A stretch of 64,000 nt of DNA from CAZADS01 sp964483985 (GTDB taxonomy: Bacteria > Pseudomonadota > Alphaproteobacteria > Thalassobaculales > Thalassobaculaceae), in the NCBI GenBank assembly GCA_964483985.1, contig CAZADS010000008.1:1-64000 (forward strand), given 5' to 3'. The position numbers and the translations under genes were made by a program. Below, piece after piece: positions 17,904 through 26,144 of the stretch. Positions within the stretch are counted from its first letter, which is position 1; every line of letters begins with the position of its first letter. Under the pieces are notes generated by a model. It was given only the letters and a program-made list of their open reading frames with translations. It did no database searches and had not been told where the DNA came from.

Positions 17904-19130
17904 TCAAACATGCTGGCTATCTAAGCCGTATGCAGTATGCAACGCTCTTATAGCCAATTCTGTGTATTCTGCCGAAATTAAAACGCTCACTTTAATTTCT
18001 GATGTCGAAATTACCTGGATATTTATGCCACGTTCTGCTAAAGCTTGAAACATGGTTTTTGCCACTCCGGGTTGACTCCTCATTCCTACTCCAACAACTG
18101 ATATTTTTGCGACGGAGGCATCTGCGGAAATGTTGGAAAAATGGATTTCCTTTTTTAAATTCTCTAAAACTCGGGTGGCTCGTTCTAAATCGCCTCGGTC
18201 AACTGTGAATGTTAAGTCAGTGGTTTCGCCATCTTCTGAAACATTTTGTACGATCATATCTACGTTAATGGCTGAGTCTGCAAGTGAACCAAAAATGCTA
18301 GCAGCGACGCCTGGACGGTCTTTAACTCCACGCAACGTTATTTTTGCTTCGTCCGGACTATATGCGATCCCACTAATCGTTTGTTGTTCCAAAATTTGAT
18401 CCTCACCAATTACCAAAGTTCCAGGCGTATCGCTAAAACTAGATAATACCTGAAGGTTAACTTTGTAACGCATAGCCAATGCTACGGCACGTGTTTGTAA
18501 TATTTTTGCACCTTGGGATGCCATCTCCAACATTTCTTCGTAGGTAATAAGATCAATTTTCTGTGCCCGTGGTACGATCCGAGGATCAGTAGTATAAACG
18601 CCCTCTACATCTGTATAAATATCGCATCGTTGGGCATTGACGGCTGCGGCGAGTGCAACTGCGGAAGTATCAGATCCGCCACGCCCCAACGTGGTTATCC
18701 GGTTTGTCGTGCTTAAGCCTTGAAATCCAGATACAACAGCAACTTGGCCTTTTTCCATGGCATGCATAAGCTTGCTACAATTAATGTTATCAATTCGTGC
18801 TTTTGTATATGTTGTATCGGTATATATCGGTATTTGCCAACCAAGCCATGATCTTGCCTCTACTCCCAGATCCATTAATGCTAATGCTAATAAACCACTA
18901 GTAGCCTGCTCTCCAGTTGCAAGAATGACGTCGATTTCACTTGAATGATTTTGGCCATTGAGCTCGCGACACCAATTGGAGAGTTGATTTGTTACCCCCG
19001 CCATTGCCGATACGACGACCGCAATTTGGTTCCCATCCTCCACCTCTTTTTGTACCCGACGCGCTACGTTTCGGATGCAATCTATATCCGCTACGGAAGT
19101 CCCGCCATATTTTTGGACGATACGCGCCAT
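17904..19130 (-). CDS. lysC: Aspartate kinase
   Basis: Phosphorylates aspartate, the entry to lysine, threonine and methionine synthesis. 408 residues, the usual size for the monofunctional enzyme. The kinase domain begins VQKYGGTSVADIDCI and includes TLGRGGSDTSAVALAAA and YTDVEGVYTTDPRIV. Two C-terminal ACT repeats (GVKDRPGVAASIFGSLAD and VGMRSQPGVAKTMFQALA) are where lysine/threonine feedback usually acts. It is divergent from ubiG across a 167-base gap. Confidence 0.96.
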   Translation of the reverse strand: MARIVQKYGGTSVADIDCIRNVARRVQKEVEDGNQIAVVVSAMAGVTNQLSNWCRELNGQNHSSEIDVILATGEQATSGLLALALMDLGVEARSWLGWQIPIYTDTTYTKARIDNINCSKLMHAMEKGQVAVVSGFQGLSTTNRITTLGRGGSDTSAVALAAAVNAQRCDIYTDVEGVYTTDPRIVPRAQKIDLITYEEMLEMASQGAKILQTRAVALAMRYKVNLQVLSSFSDTPGTLVIGEDQILEQQTISGIAYSPDEAKITLRGVKDRPGVAASIFGSLADSAINVDMIVQNVSEDGETTDLTFTVDRGDLERATRVLENLKKEIHFSNISADASVAKISVVGVGMRSQPGVAKTMFQALAERGINIQVISTSEIKVSVLISAEYTELAIRALHTAYGLDSQHV

Positions 19131-19297
19131 TTTTGCTCTCTTGTTAGAGAATACAACGACTAGTGCTTAACAAATTTAATTGAAATTACCTTTATTTCTT
19201 GCCCGTTCGCATAAGAGCTATACATACTTTGTGTGGCCGATGTCAGCAAGATTATTATTTGTTAGGTATAAATCAAATAAATTAATGGATTCCATAT

Positions 19298-20038
19298 ATG
19301 GTTAGAAAAAATACAAGCACTATCGATGGATCGGAAATTGAACAATTTTCTAGAATGGCTGACTTCTGGTGGGATAGCCAAGGTGCGTTCGCTCCTTTGC
19401 ACCGAATGACACATGTCCGGATGGAATTCATTCGCAATATGTTGAAAGACCATTTAAGCTCAGACGCAACCTCAAACAAGCCGTTTGCGAAACTACAAAT
19501 CCTCGATATTGGATGCGGTGGCGGGCTTTTGTCGGAGCCGCTAACGAGGTTAGGGGCAAACGTGACCGGTTTGGATGCATCGATTGAATCCGTTAATGCA
19601 GCAAAGTTGCACGCGCACCAATCCAGTATGGATATCAATTATGTGGTAGGTGGCGTAGAGGACTTAAGCGGCTCAAAAGAAAAATTTGATGTGGTGTTAG
19701 CTTCAGAGGTAATAGAACATGTCGCTAATCCTGAAAAATTCATTTTAGAGGCCAGTAAATTACTAACTCCTGGCGGAGCATTTTTATTAACTACAATAAA
19801 TCGTTCTTTTCAATCATTGCTTGCCGTTAAAATTATGGGAGAATATGTGATTGGCCTATTGCCCAGGGGGACCCACGATTGGAATAAATTTTTGACCCCG
19901 GAGGAGGTTGTATCACTTTTTAATCGATCGGGTATAACACCAGTCGTTTTTCAAGGCATTAGTTACGATGTGTTACGCGATCAGTTTTCGCTAACTAAAA
20001 ATCTGTCGATAAATTTTGGTGCTTATGGGCGGTTATAA
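19298..20038 (+). CDS. ubiG: Ubiquinone biosynthesis O-methyltransferase (UbiG)
   Basis: SAM-dependent methylation of the two ring hydroxyls in ubiquinone synthesis. 246 residues. FWWDSQGAFAPLHRMTHVRMEFI is the characteristic UbiG start. The SAM loop is LDIGCGGGLLSEPL, followed by VIEHVANPEKFI and GTHDWNKFLTPEEV. The gene diverges from lysC, a pairing seen in many alphaproteobacteria. Confidence 0.95.
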   Translation: MVRKNTSTIDGSEIEQFSRMADFWWDSQGAFAPLHRMTHVRMEFIRNMLKDHLSSDATSNKPFAKLQILDIGCGGGLLSEPLTRLGANVTGLDASIESVNAAKLHAHQSSMDINYVVGGVEDLSGSKEKFDVVLASEVIEHVANPEKFILEASKLLTPGGAFLLTTINRSFQSLLAVKIMGEYVIGLLPRGTHDWNKFLTPEEVVSLFNRSGITPVVFQGISYDVLRDQFSLTKNLSINFGAYGRL

Positions 20039-20063
20039 TTAATGAGAACGCCATCTCCCAATT

Positions 20064-20519
20064 TCACGCGTTTTCTTTAGGAAGCCAAGGTACAGAATTG
20101 AATTCTATGCCTTCGTCGGATAACGCCTTTGCATCTTCGGAACTTGTTTCACCATAAATACTGTGCGGGTCTGTTTCGCCGTAATGTATCTTGCGAGCCT
20201 CCTCGGCAAACCGTGGTCCTACATAATCACAATTTTTTTCTATTTGAGTTCTCAATTCAACTAGTTTTTTACGAAGCTCTGCCGCTTTACTCGACACTTG
20301 AACCTCAGCATCATTGTTAGAAGTTGAGGTGGTGGACAGATTGTCTTTAGGAGCTGACTTACCTATGCGAGGCGCCATTAGAGCTTTGGAAACTTTGCTT
20401 GAACCGCATGTTGGGCAACTTAGTAAGCCTGCTTTATATTGTTTTTCATAAGCATTACTATCCCTGAACCATGCGTCAAATGCATGGTTATTTTTGCACT
20501 GAAGTTGGTAAAGAATCAT
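20064..20519 (-). CDS. DUF1178 family zinc-ribbon protein
   Basis: About 151 residues. The start MILYQLQCKNNHAFDAWFRDS is the family signature, and LLSCPTCGSSKVSKALMAP is the CxxC half of a zinc ribbon. I place the start at 20519 rather than an upstream in-frame ATG because AGGGG lies seven bases before it and homologues begin MI(x)Y. The C-terminal half has coiled-coil character (ELRKKLVELRTQIEKN) and ends FNSVPWLPKENA. The function is unknown. It converges on ubiG. Confidence 0.85.
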   Translation of the reverse strand: MILYQLQCKNNHAFDAWFRDSNAYEKQYKAGLLSCPTCGSSKVSKALMAPRIGKSAPKDNLSTTSTSNNDAEVQVSSKAAELRKKLVELRTQIEKNCDYVGPRFAEEARKIHYGETDPHSIYGETSSEDAKALSDEGIEFNSVPWLPKENA

Positions 20520-20757
20520 ATGATAACCCCTGATTACTGTACACATATATAGTGCGGATTTCCCTAAACGTCCAATCCCTAGCTAAAATATGCAAAACTT
20601 GTATTAAAACTTGATAAACGTTAATTCCTAAATCGCGCCTATTTTGGGCGGTTTTTAAAATAGTGCTGCTTTTATATGCGAGTATAAAAACAGTCTCTCG
20701 AAAAGAATTTTTAACACTGATATATATATAATCATCATCAACCGAGTTTTAACGCCA

Positions 20758-21297
20758 ATGTTAACAAACACTTTTGATTCAAATCAAAATCCACCATCTG
20801 ATTGGGTTAAACGCTTCGCCGATTTGATGCCTCATGGCGGGGTTGTTTTAGATTTAGCCTGTGGCACAGGTCGTAATGGTAGATTCTTCCTTAACAGAGG
20901 TTGTGAAATCGTTTTGCTAGATAAATCTATCGCCGCGGTGGCTGATTTGACTTTAAATCAACATGTAGAAGTTATCGCTTGGGATCTTGAACAAGGTCCT
21001 GGATGGCCTTTTAAGGGTAGGTGTTTTGATGGGATAATTGTCACAAATTATTTATATCGCCCAATATTTGGACATTTGGTTGATGCTATAGCTCCAGGGG
21101 GGGTATTGATCTACGAAACGTTTGCACAAGGTAATGAGCGTTTTGGAAAACCATCTAATCCGAATTTTTTATTAAAAAAAGAAGAGTTGATAGAAATGAT
21201 CCGGCCGGCATTGAGAGTTGTAGCGTTTGAAGACATAGTTGTAACTGAGCCGAGACCAGCTGTTATTCAACATATTGTTGGGAAAAGGGATAAGTAG
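20758..21297 (+). CDS. Class I SAM-dependent methyltransferase (TehB/BioC-like, small)
   Basis: 179 residues with the SAM site VVLDLACGTGRNGRFFL, acidic loop IVLLDKS, and post-motif AIAPGGVLIYETFAQGNERFGKPSNPNFLL. The closest recognisable relatives are small single-domain methyltransferases of unknown substrate that often sit near DUF1178. Its stop codon directly abuts the stop codon of the convergent crotonase gene, leaving no room for a terminator. Confidence 0.75.
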   Translation: MLTNTFDSNQNPPSDWVKRFADLMPHGGVVLDLACGTGRNGRFFLNRGCEIVLLDKSIAAVADLTLNQHVEVIAWDLEQGPGWPFKGRCFDGIIVTNYLYRPIFGHLVDAIAPGGVLIYETFAQGNERFGKPSNPNFLLKKEELIEMIRPALRVVAFEDIVVTEPRPAVIQHIVGKRDK

Positions 21298-22097
21298 TTA
21301 CTTTCCTTTGAATGCTGGCGCACGTTTATTCATAAACGCCGTTATACCCTCTGCATGATCTTCCGTTAACATACTGTCCGCCATTTTTTCAGCTTCCATC
21401 TGTAAGTGCGATTCCATAGAAAGATGATGAACTTGATTGAAGAGTTTTTTAGCATTGGAATAAGCGATGGTGGGTCCTTGGGCCAATCGGGCAGCTAAGT
21501 TTTTTGTTTCAAAATCCAGATCAGACTTGGGGACACACCAATTTATCAAACCAAGTTCTTTAGCCCTTCTAGCGTCGAAGCGGTCTCCTAAAAAAGCCAA
21601 CTCCATTTGGTGTTTCATTCCTAATGTTCTCCCAATAAAATATGAGGATCCGCCGTCAGGGCTAGCTCCTATATGGCAGTAGGCCAAGGTAAAAAACGCA
21701 TCGTCAGCTGCAATTGCAAGATCGCAGGCAGCAACTAAACCTAGGCCAAAACCGGCCGCGGCACCTCGTATGCTGGCTATCACCGGTTTGTTCATGCGTC
21801 TAATTGCGAAAAGGGGTAAATGGAGTAGATGAATTCCCTCCAATATCGTTTTCCGACGTTCTTTTTCATCCATGCTTAGTCTTTTGAGCATGGCTCTAAT
21901 ATCCCCCCGGCCATAAAATGGTCACCGGCACCGGTGATAACGACGCACCGTACGGCTGCATTGAACTCTAGGGAGCCAATAACCTCCCGAAAGGCTGCTC
22001 GTAATTCAAGTGTAAGCGCATTTCGAACTTCGGGTTGATTAAGTGTTACAGTTGCTACACCATCCTTTATATCGAGTTGGACAGTCTGGGACGCCAT
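21298..22097 (-). pseudogene. Enoyl-CoA hydratase/isomerase family gene split by a one-base deletion in a G tract
   Basis: The N-terminal frame reads MASQTVQLDIKDG ... GDHFMAGG and then runs out of frame to a stop at 21876. The C-terminal frame starts D-I-R-A-MLKRL and ends MNKRAPAFKGK. The family motif FMAGGDIRAML is restored if the run of six G (minus strand; C6 at 21903-21908) had seven. It is otherwise a complete crotonase of about 267 residues with IRGAAAGFGLGLVAACDLA and GASPDGGSSYF. The PDG Asp without the two hydratase Glu suggests a PaaG-like isomerase. The start is placed at 22097 because AAAGGAAC precedes it. Either a real frameshift or a homopolymer sequencing error. Confidence 0.8.
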
Positions 22098-22197
22098 TTT
22101 AAAAGTTCCTTTTTTTGGATAAGACAATGGGAATGACTGTTAGTCGAATCGTACTATTTACACTAATGGATTTTTATAACCGTTGAGCGGATGTGAA

Positions 22198-22977
22198 ATG
22201 AAAAAAAAGCGTATTATTGACCTTTCTGTGGCCCTGGAAACGGGTATAGCGTCGGATCCACCTCAAATGCTACCTAAGATCGATTATCATGATCACGCCT
22301 CTACAGTCGATAAAATGGCATCTTACTTCCCTGGTTTAAAGCCAGAACAGCTTCCCAATGGAGAAGGTTGGGCAGTCGAAACGTTGACTGTTTCTACGCA
22401 CAATGGGACTCATCTGGACGCTCCATATCATTTTCATTCTACGATGAACAAAGGCGACCGCGCGATTACGATTGACGAGGTGCCATTAGAATGGTGTTTT
22501 AGTCCTGGAGTAAAACTTGATTTTCGACATTTCGAAGACGGTTACGTGGTGCAAGCGGCAGATGTTGAAAAGGAATTGAAACGTATTGGATACGAACTTC
22601 GGCCATTTGATATCGTTCTAATCAACACCTCGGCTGGAGAGCGGTATGGTGAAAAAGATTATTTAAGTAGAGGTTGCGGAATGGGGAAAGAAGCAACTCT
22701 CTATTTGTTAGAAAAGGGCATACGGGTTACAGGAACTGATGCTTGGAGTTGGGATGCTCCATTCATCCATACTGCGAAAAAATTTGCCAAAAGCGGTGAT
22801 GCAAAAATTATATGGGAGGGACATCGGGCAAGTATCGAAATCGGTTATTGCCATATGGAAAAACTAGCAAACCTGGAACTTTTGCCATCCTCGGGCTACA
22901 CAATTTCCTGTTTTCCATGGAAGATAAAAGGTGCTTCTGCTGGCTTTATTAGAGCGGTTGCAATTATGGATCAATAG
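22198..22977 (+). CDS. Cyclase family protein (metal-dependent hydrolase, kynurenine formamidase fold)
   Basis: About 259 residues. The metal-binding motif is HNGTHLDAPYHF (HxGTHxDxPxH), and RIIDLSVALETGI is the usual opening. DIVLINTSAGERYGEKDYLSRG, TGTDAWSWDAPF and the C-terminal SCFPWKIKGASAGFIRAVA fit the family. I start at the ATG 22198 rather than a TTG five codons upstream. The substrate is unknown; it is divergent from the crotonase gene. A second, less similar cyclase-family gene lies at 36.3 kb. Confidence 0.85.
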   Translation: MKKKRIIDLSVALETGIASDPPQMLPKIDYHDHASTVDKMASYFPGLKPEQLPNGEGWAVETLTVSTHNGTHLDAPYHFHSTMNKGDRAITIDEVPLEWCFSPGVKLDFRHFEDGYVVQAADVEKELKRIGYELRPFDIVLINTSAGERYGEKDYLSRGCGMGKEATLYLLEKGIRVTGTDAWSWDAPFIHTAKKFAKSGDAKIIWEGHRASIEIGYCHMEKLANLELLPSSGYTISCFPWKIKGASAGFIRAVAIMDQ

Positions 22978-23025
22978 AATGGGCGATAGGGTTAGCAAAA
23001 TTTCTATCTTTTGCTTTAAGTTGGA

Positions 23026-23442
23026 CTAAAGAAAATCTCGAAGCATTCCGATCAACGGCTGGTCAGCCGGTGGCATATCATAATCAGCTAAATTCATTGG
23101 TCTGACCCATTTCATTTGTTGATTCTCCGCGGGGATGGCCGTGCCTGACCAGCGGCGACAAATATATAGTGGCATCAGAAGATGAAAATCTTCATATGAA
23201 TGACTCGCAAATGTAAAAGGTGCCAAACACGTTTCTTCTGTATTAATATTTAACTCTTCTCTTAACTCACGAATTAGTGCGAATTCAGGAGTTTCCCCTA
23301 GTTTTACTTTTCCTCCGGGAAATTCCCAGAGATTCTCAAGGTGCTTCCCTTTTGGCCGTTTTGTTATAAGTAATCTGCCGTCTAAATCAATTAAAGCCGC
23401 CGCGACCACTAGCAAAGTATTCGGTCGGTTTTCTTTTTTCAT
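23026..23442 (-). CDS. mutT: MutT-type NUDIX hydrolase (8-oxo-dGTP diphosphatase)
   Basis: Removes oxidised nucleotides such as 8-oxo-dGTP from the pool. 138 residues. The Nudix box runs GGKVKLGETPEFALIRELREEL with the expected G, E, RE and EE residues. RPKGKHLENLWEFPGGK is the MutT-type approach to it. It lies next to argJ on the same strand, the usual alphaproteobacterial order secA / PPIase-argJ-mutT. Confidence 0.92.
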   Translation of the reverse strand: MKKENRPNTLLVVAAALIDLDGRLLITKRPKGKHLENLWEFPGGKVKLGETPEFALIRELREELNINTEETCLAPFTFASHSYEDFHLLMPLYICRRWSGTAIPAENQQMKWVRPMNLADYDMPPADQPLIGMLRDFL

Positions 23443-23564
23443 TAGCGTCCCTCCATTACCTTAAAAGGGTTTTGGAGATTTCACTTGCCAAAAAAGTATA
23501 AATTATAAGATTTAAAATTGGACAAATTAATTTCTACCAAGAAAACGAATTAGACATCAACCAA

Positions 23565-24800
23565 TTAGCTGCGATAATCAGCGTTTATATCGATGTAACC
23601 ATGTGAGAAGTCGCAAGTCCAGACGGATGCCTTGCCTTTCCCCACGCCGACATCGACCTCAATGTGGATTTCCTTCCCTCGCATATGGGCTGAGACAGGA
23701 GTTTCATCGTATTCACTAACCATTTTTCCATTATTGGCAATCGGTATGTTCCCAAACGAAATGGCCATTCGATCACGGTTTGCTCGTTCACCAGATTTAC
23801 CTACCGCCATAACCACCCGCCCCCAATTGGCATCTTCACCGGCGATAGCTGTTTTTACCAATGGTGAGTTAGCAATTGCTAAACCTATACGACGGGCAGA
23901 GCTTTTAGAGGTGGCACCTTTAATATCAATTTGGATTAATTTTTGGGCACCTTCGCCATCCTTAATTATCTGTATGGCCAAGTCTAAAAGCACGTCGTGC
24001 AACGCTTTGTCAAAATCGCGCAAGAGTGGGTCTTTATGATTAGATGGGTGCGGTTGGTTATTTACTTGGTTTGTCGCGAATATCATCAAAGTATCACTAG
24101 TAGAGGTATCACTATCCACGGTGATACAATTAAAGGTCGTACCTGCATGCCGCTTAAGCAACGGGAGTAAAATCGAAGAATCCAAGCATGCATCGGTGAA
24201 AACAAATGCTAACATCGTAGCCATATCCGGTGCAATCATTCCAGAACCCTTAGCAATTCCGGTAATTGTGACCGGCACGTCCCCGATTTTACTTGTGCGT
24301 ATCGCTCCTTTGGGGAATGTGTCAGTTGTGCTGATAGCTCTTGCCGCCGTTTCCCAATCTGCTTTTTTGAAGTTTTGCTGTAAATTTGAAATTGCGGCAG
24401 TTATTTTTTCATATTCGAGAAATTCTCCGATTACGCCTGTTGAGGCAAGCATCACTTCACTGGGTAAACAGTCAAGAGTAGAGGCTGCCGCATGGGCAAT
24501 TTTTTCAACAGCTACGCGGCCTTGTTCTCCCGTGAATACATTAGCATTTCCAGCATTGACTATTAATCCTCTGGCTACTCCCTTACCAAGGTGATTTTTG
24601 CACCATTGTACGGGAACTCCGGGAGTTGTAGATTTTGTAAGTATGCCTGCCACTGCCGTTCCGGGTGAAAAATTAGCCAATAGAAGATCAGGACGTCCTA
24701 AATATTTTAAGCCTGTTTCTGCAAAGAACAAATCAAGGCCATTAATTCTTGGCATTACCGGAAAATGACTTGGAGCAAGCGGGGATTGTTTTAATTCCAT
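23565..24800 (-). CDS. argJ: Bifunctional glutamate N-acetyltransferase / amino-acid acetyltransferase
   Basis: Transfers acetyl between acetylornithine and glutamate in the cyclic arginine pathway. 411 residues. The autocleavage site is in GMIAPDMATMLAFVFTDA (Ala-Thr; Thr becomes the beta-chain N-terminus and nucleophile). GRGLIVNAGNANVFTG-type and KTAIAGEDANWGRVVMAVGKSGE segments are also present. It is 34 bases downstream of the PPIase gene. Confidence 0.96.
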   Translation of the reverse strand: MELKQSPLAPSHFPVMPRINGLDLFFAETGLKYLGRPDLLLANFSPGTAVAGILTKSTTPGVPVQWCKNHLGKGVARGLIVNAGNANVFTGEQGRVAVEKIAHAAASTLDCLPSEVMLASTGVIGEFLEYEKITAAISNLQQNFKKADWETAARAISTTDTFPKGAIRTSKIGDVPVTITGIAKGSGMIAPDMATMLAFVFTDACLDSSILLPLLKRHAGTTFNCITVDSDTSTSDTLMIFATNQVNNQPHPSNHKDPLLRDFDKALHDVLLDLAIQIIKDGEGAQKLIQIDIKGATSKSSARRIGLAIANSPLVKTAIAGEDANWGRVVMAVGKSGERANRDRMAISFGNIPIANNGKMVSEYDETPVSAHMRGKEIHIEVDVGVGKGKASVWTCDFSHGYIDINADYRS

Positions 24801-24834
24801 TGTGTAAACCAGTTATAAGTTTTTAGAAAGTTTT

Positions 24835-25722
24835 TCATTTCGTTTTAGATGGCCTTAAGCTTGAGCCATCGAAATTAAAGCGTTCTATTTTGACACTATT
24901 GTGGAGTTTTGTGATGAGATCTTTCAGGAGTCCTTGGGCCATTTGTTCGGCAAGTTTTTCTCGAGCTTCTTCAAAGGTTGGTGGCTCTGAAATTTTTCGG
25001 TCTTCTACCTTAATGACATGCCATCCGAATTGAGTTTTAACCGGGCCGGTAGTTATATCGCCGATCGCCATGCTAAAGGCTGCTTCAGCAAATTCCGGAA
25101 CCATTTGTTTCTTATCAAACCACCCGAGATCTCCGCCAGATGGGGCAGAGGGCCCAGAAGAATATTCCATTGCGAGTTTAGAAAAATCATCCCCATCTTG
25201 TAATTTTTTAATCATTTCAATGGCTTGTTCTTTTGTATCAAGCAGAATGTGGCGAGCACGCACCTCTTCTCTACCACCCATTTGAGTTTTAGTTCTTTCA
25301 TAAATAGATCTTAATGATTCTTCAGTGACTTGGCCTCCAATGGATTCTGTTAAAAATATTTCCGAAATGATTTGATTTTCTAAACTCATTAATCTTTTCT
25401 TGGTTTCGGGATGATTTGCAAACCCAGCTTTTCTAGCAGCTATACTAATTAGTTTTGAATCTATAGCTCTGGCTAGTAGGGAAGGGTATACTTGTTGCAT
25501 AGGCATTTTTTTTATTTGGTCTGGTAAACGATGGGCCATTTGCTGAATTTCCGAGAGGAATATAGTCTCCTTTCCCACCTTTGCTACAATAGTTGTTGCT
25601 GCGTTTAGTTTTTGACCGTTGTTAAGAACTGAATTTTGTGCCCAGATTTTTGCTGTGGCTGAAAAATAAATAATACTTGAGGCGAAGAGAAGAAATGAAA
25701 CCCAGGGAAGTTTCTGGAACAT
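24835..25722 (-). CDS. Parvulin-type peptidylprolyl isomerase (SurA/PrsA-like), exported
   Basis: 295 residues. An N-terminal signal sequence (about 1-28, SFLLFASSIIYFSATAKIWA) is followed by a SurA-N-like helical region (about 45-130). The parvulin domain runs from about residue 150 to 255 (RARHILLDTKEQAIEMIKKLQDGDDFSKLAMEYSSGPS, GGDLGWFDKKQMVPEFAEAAFSM, FGWHVIKVEDR). It assists folding of exported proteins. It is divergent from secA, a conserved and functionally sensible pairing. Confidence 0.9.
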   Translation of the reverse strand: MFQKLPWVSFLLFASSIIYFSATAKIWAQNSVLNNGQKLNAATTIVAKVGKETIFLSEIQQMAHRLPDQIKKMPMQQVYPSLLARAIDSKLISIAARKAGFANHPETKKRLMSLENQIISEIFLTESIGGQVTEESLRSIYERTKTQMGGREEVRARHILLDTKEQAIEMIKKLQDGDDFSKLAMEYSSGPSAPSGGDLGWFDKKQMVPEFAEAAFSMAIGDITTGPVKTQFGWHVIKVEDRKISEPPTFEEAREKLAEQMAQGLLKDLITKLHNSVKIERFNFDGSSLRPSKTK

Positions 25723-26144
25723 TTTTGATACCTTTTTATTGTTTAACTAGTCACAAAATAGAAAGCGGTATCAGATAGATCTAAAACCGACAAGCGTGTT
25801 AAAATATTCGGTATTCATAAACCTGTATTGTGAGCTCAGCGATATCTGGCCTAAATTGCGGGAAAGGAAAAAACAGTTTGTATTCATAAGGTTAATTTTA
25901 GATGTTTAATTTTGTTAGGTTATACAAATATCAACTACAATGCAGCGAATCATATTCTTTGAAAATATTTAAAATAAAGAAGGAAGAAAAAAATTTATTA
26001 TTTTCAGAAACTATTGGCCTAGCTGGAATAGGTTGCATTGACACTTGGCCGAGTACCTCCTATGTGTCTCTTGTGCCATTATTTTAATGCTTAGACCAAT
26101 TACGGCTTGGTATAAGGTAAATCTTCAACGAGTTAGGAGCCCCC
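25723..26144. other. 422-bp divergent control region between the PPIase gene and secA
   Basis: It contains the secA promoter (26038-26066) and leader. A 61-codon open frame at 25902-26087 runs through that promoter, is AT-biased and matches nothing I recognise, so I do not call it a gene. Confidence 0.5.
26038..26066 (+). promoter_or_regulatory. Sigma70-type promoter for secA
   Basis: A perfect TTGACA at 26038-26043, a 17-base spacer, and TATGTG at 26061-26066. The predicted start of transcription is near 26073, giving a leader of about 70 bases before the secA ATG, which has AGGAG five bases upstream. This is the best promoter match in the window. Confidence 0.6.

Noticed and set aside
23632..24594. 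Two long plus-strand ORFs opposite argJ
   Set aside because: Antisense to a well-conserved gene, no recognised domain.
25902..26087. 61-codon ORF upstream of secA
   Set aside because: Runs through the TTGACA/TATGTG promoter, has biased AT-rich composition and no homology.
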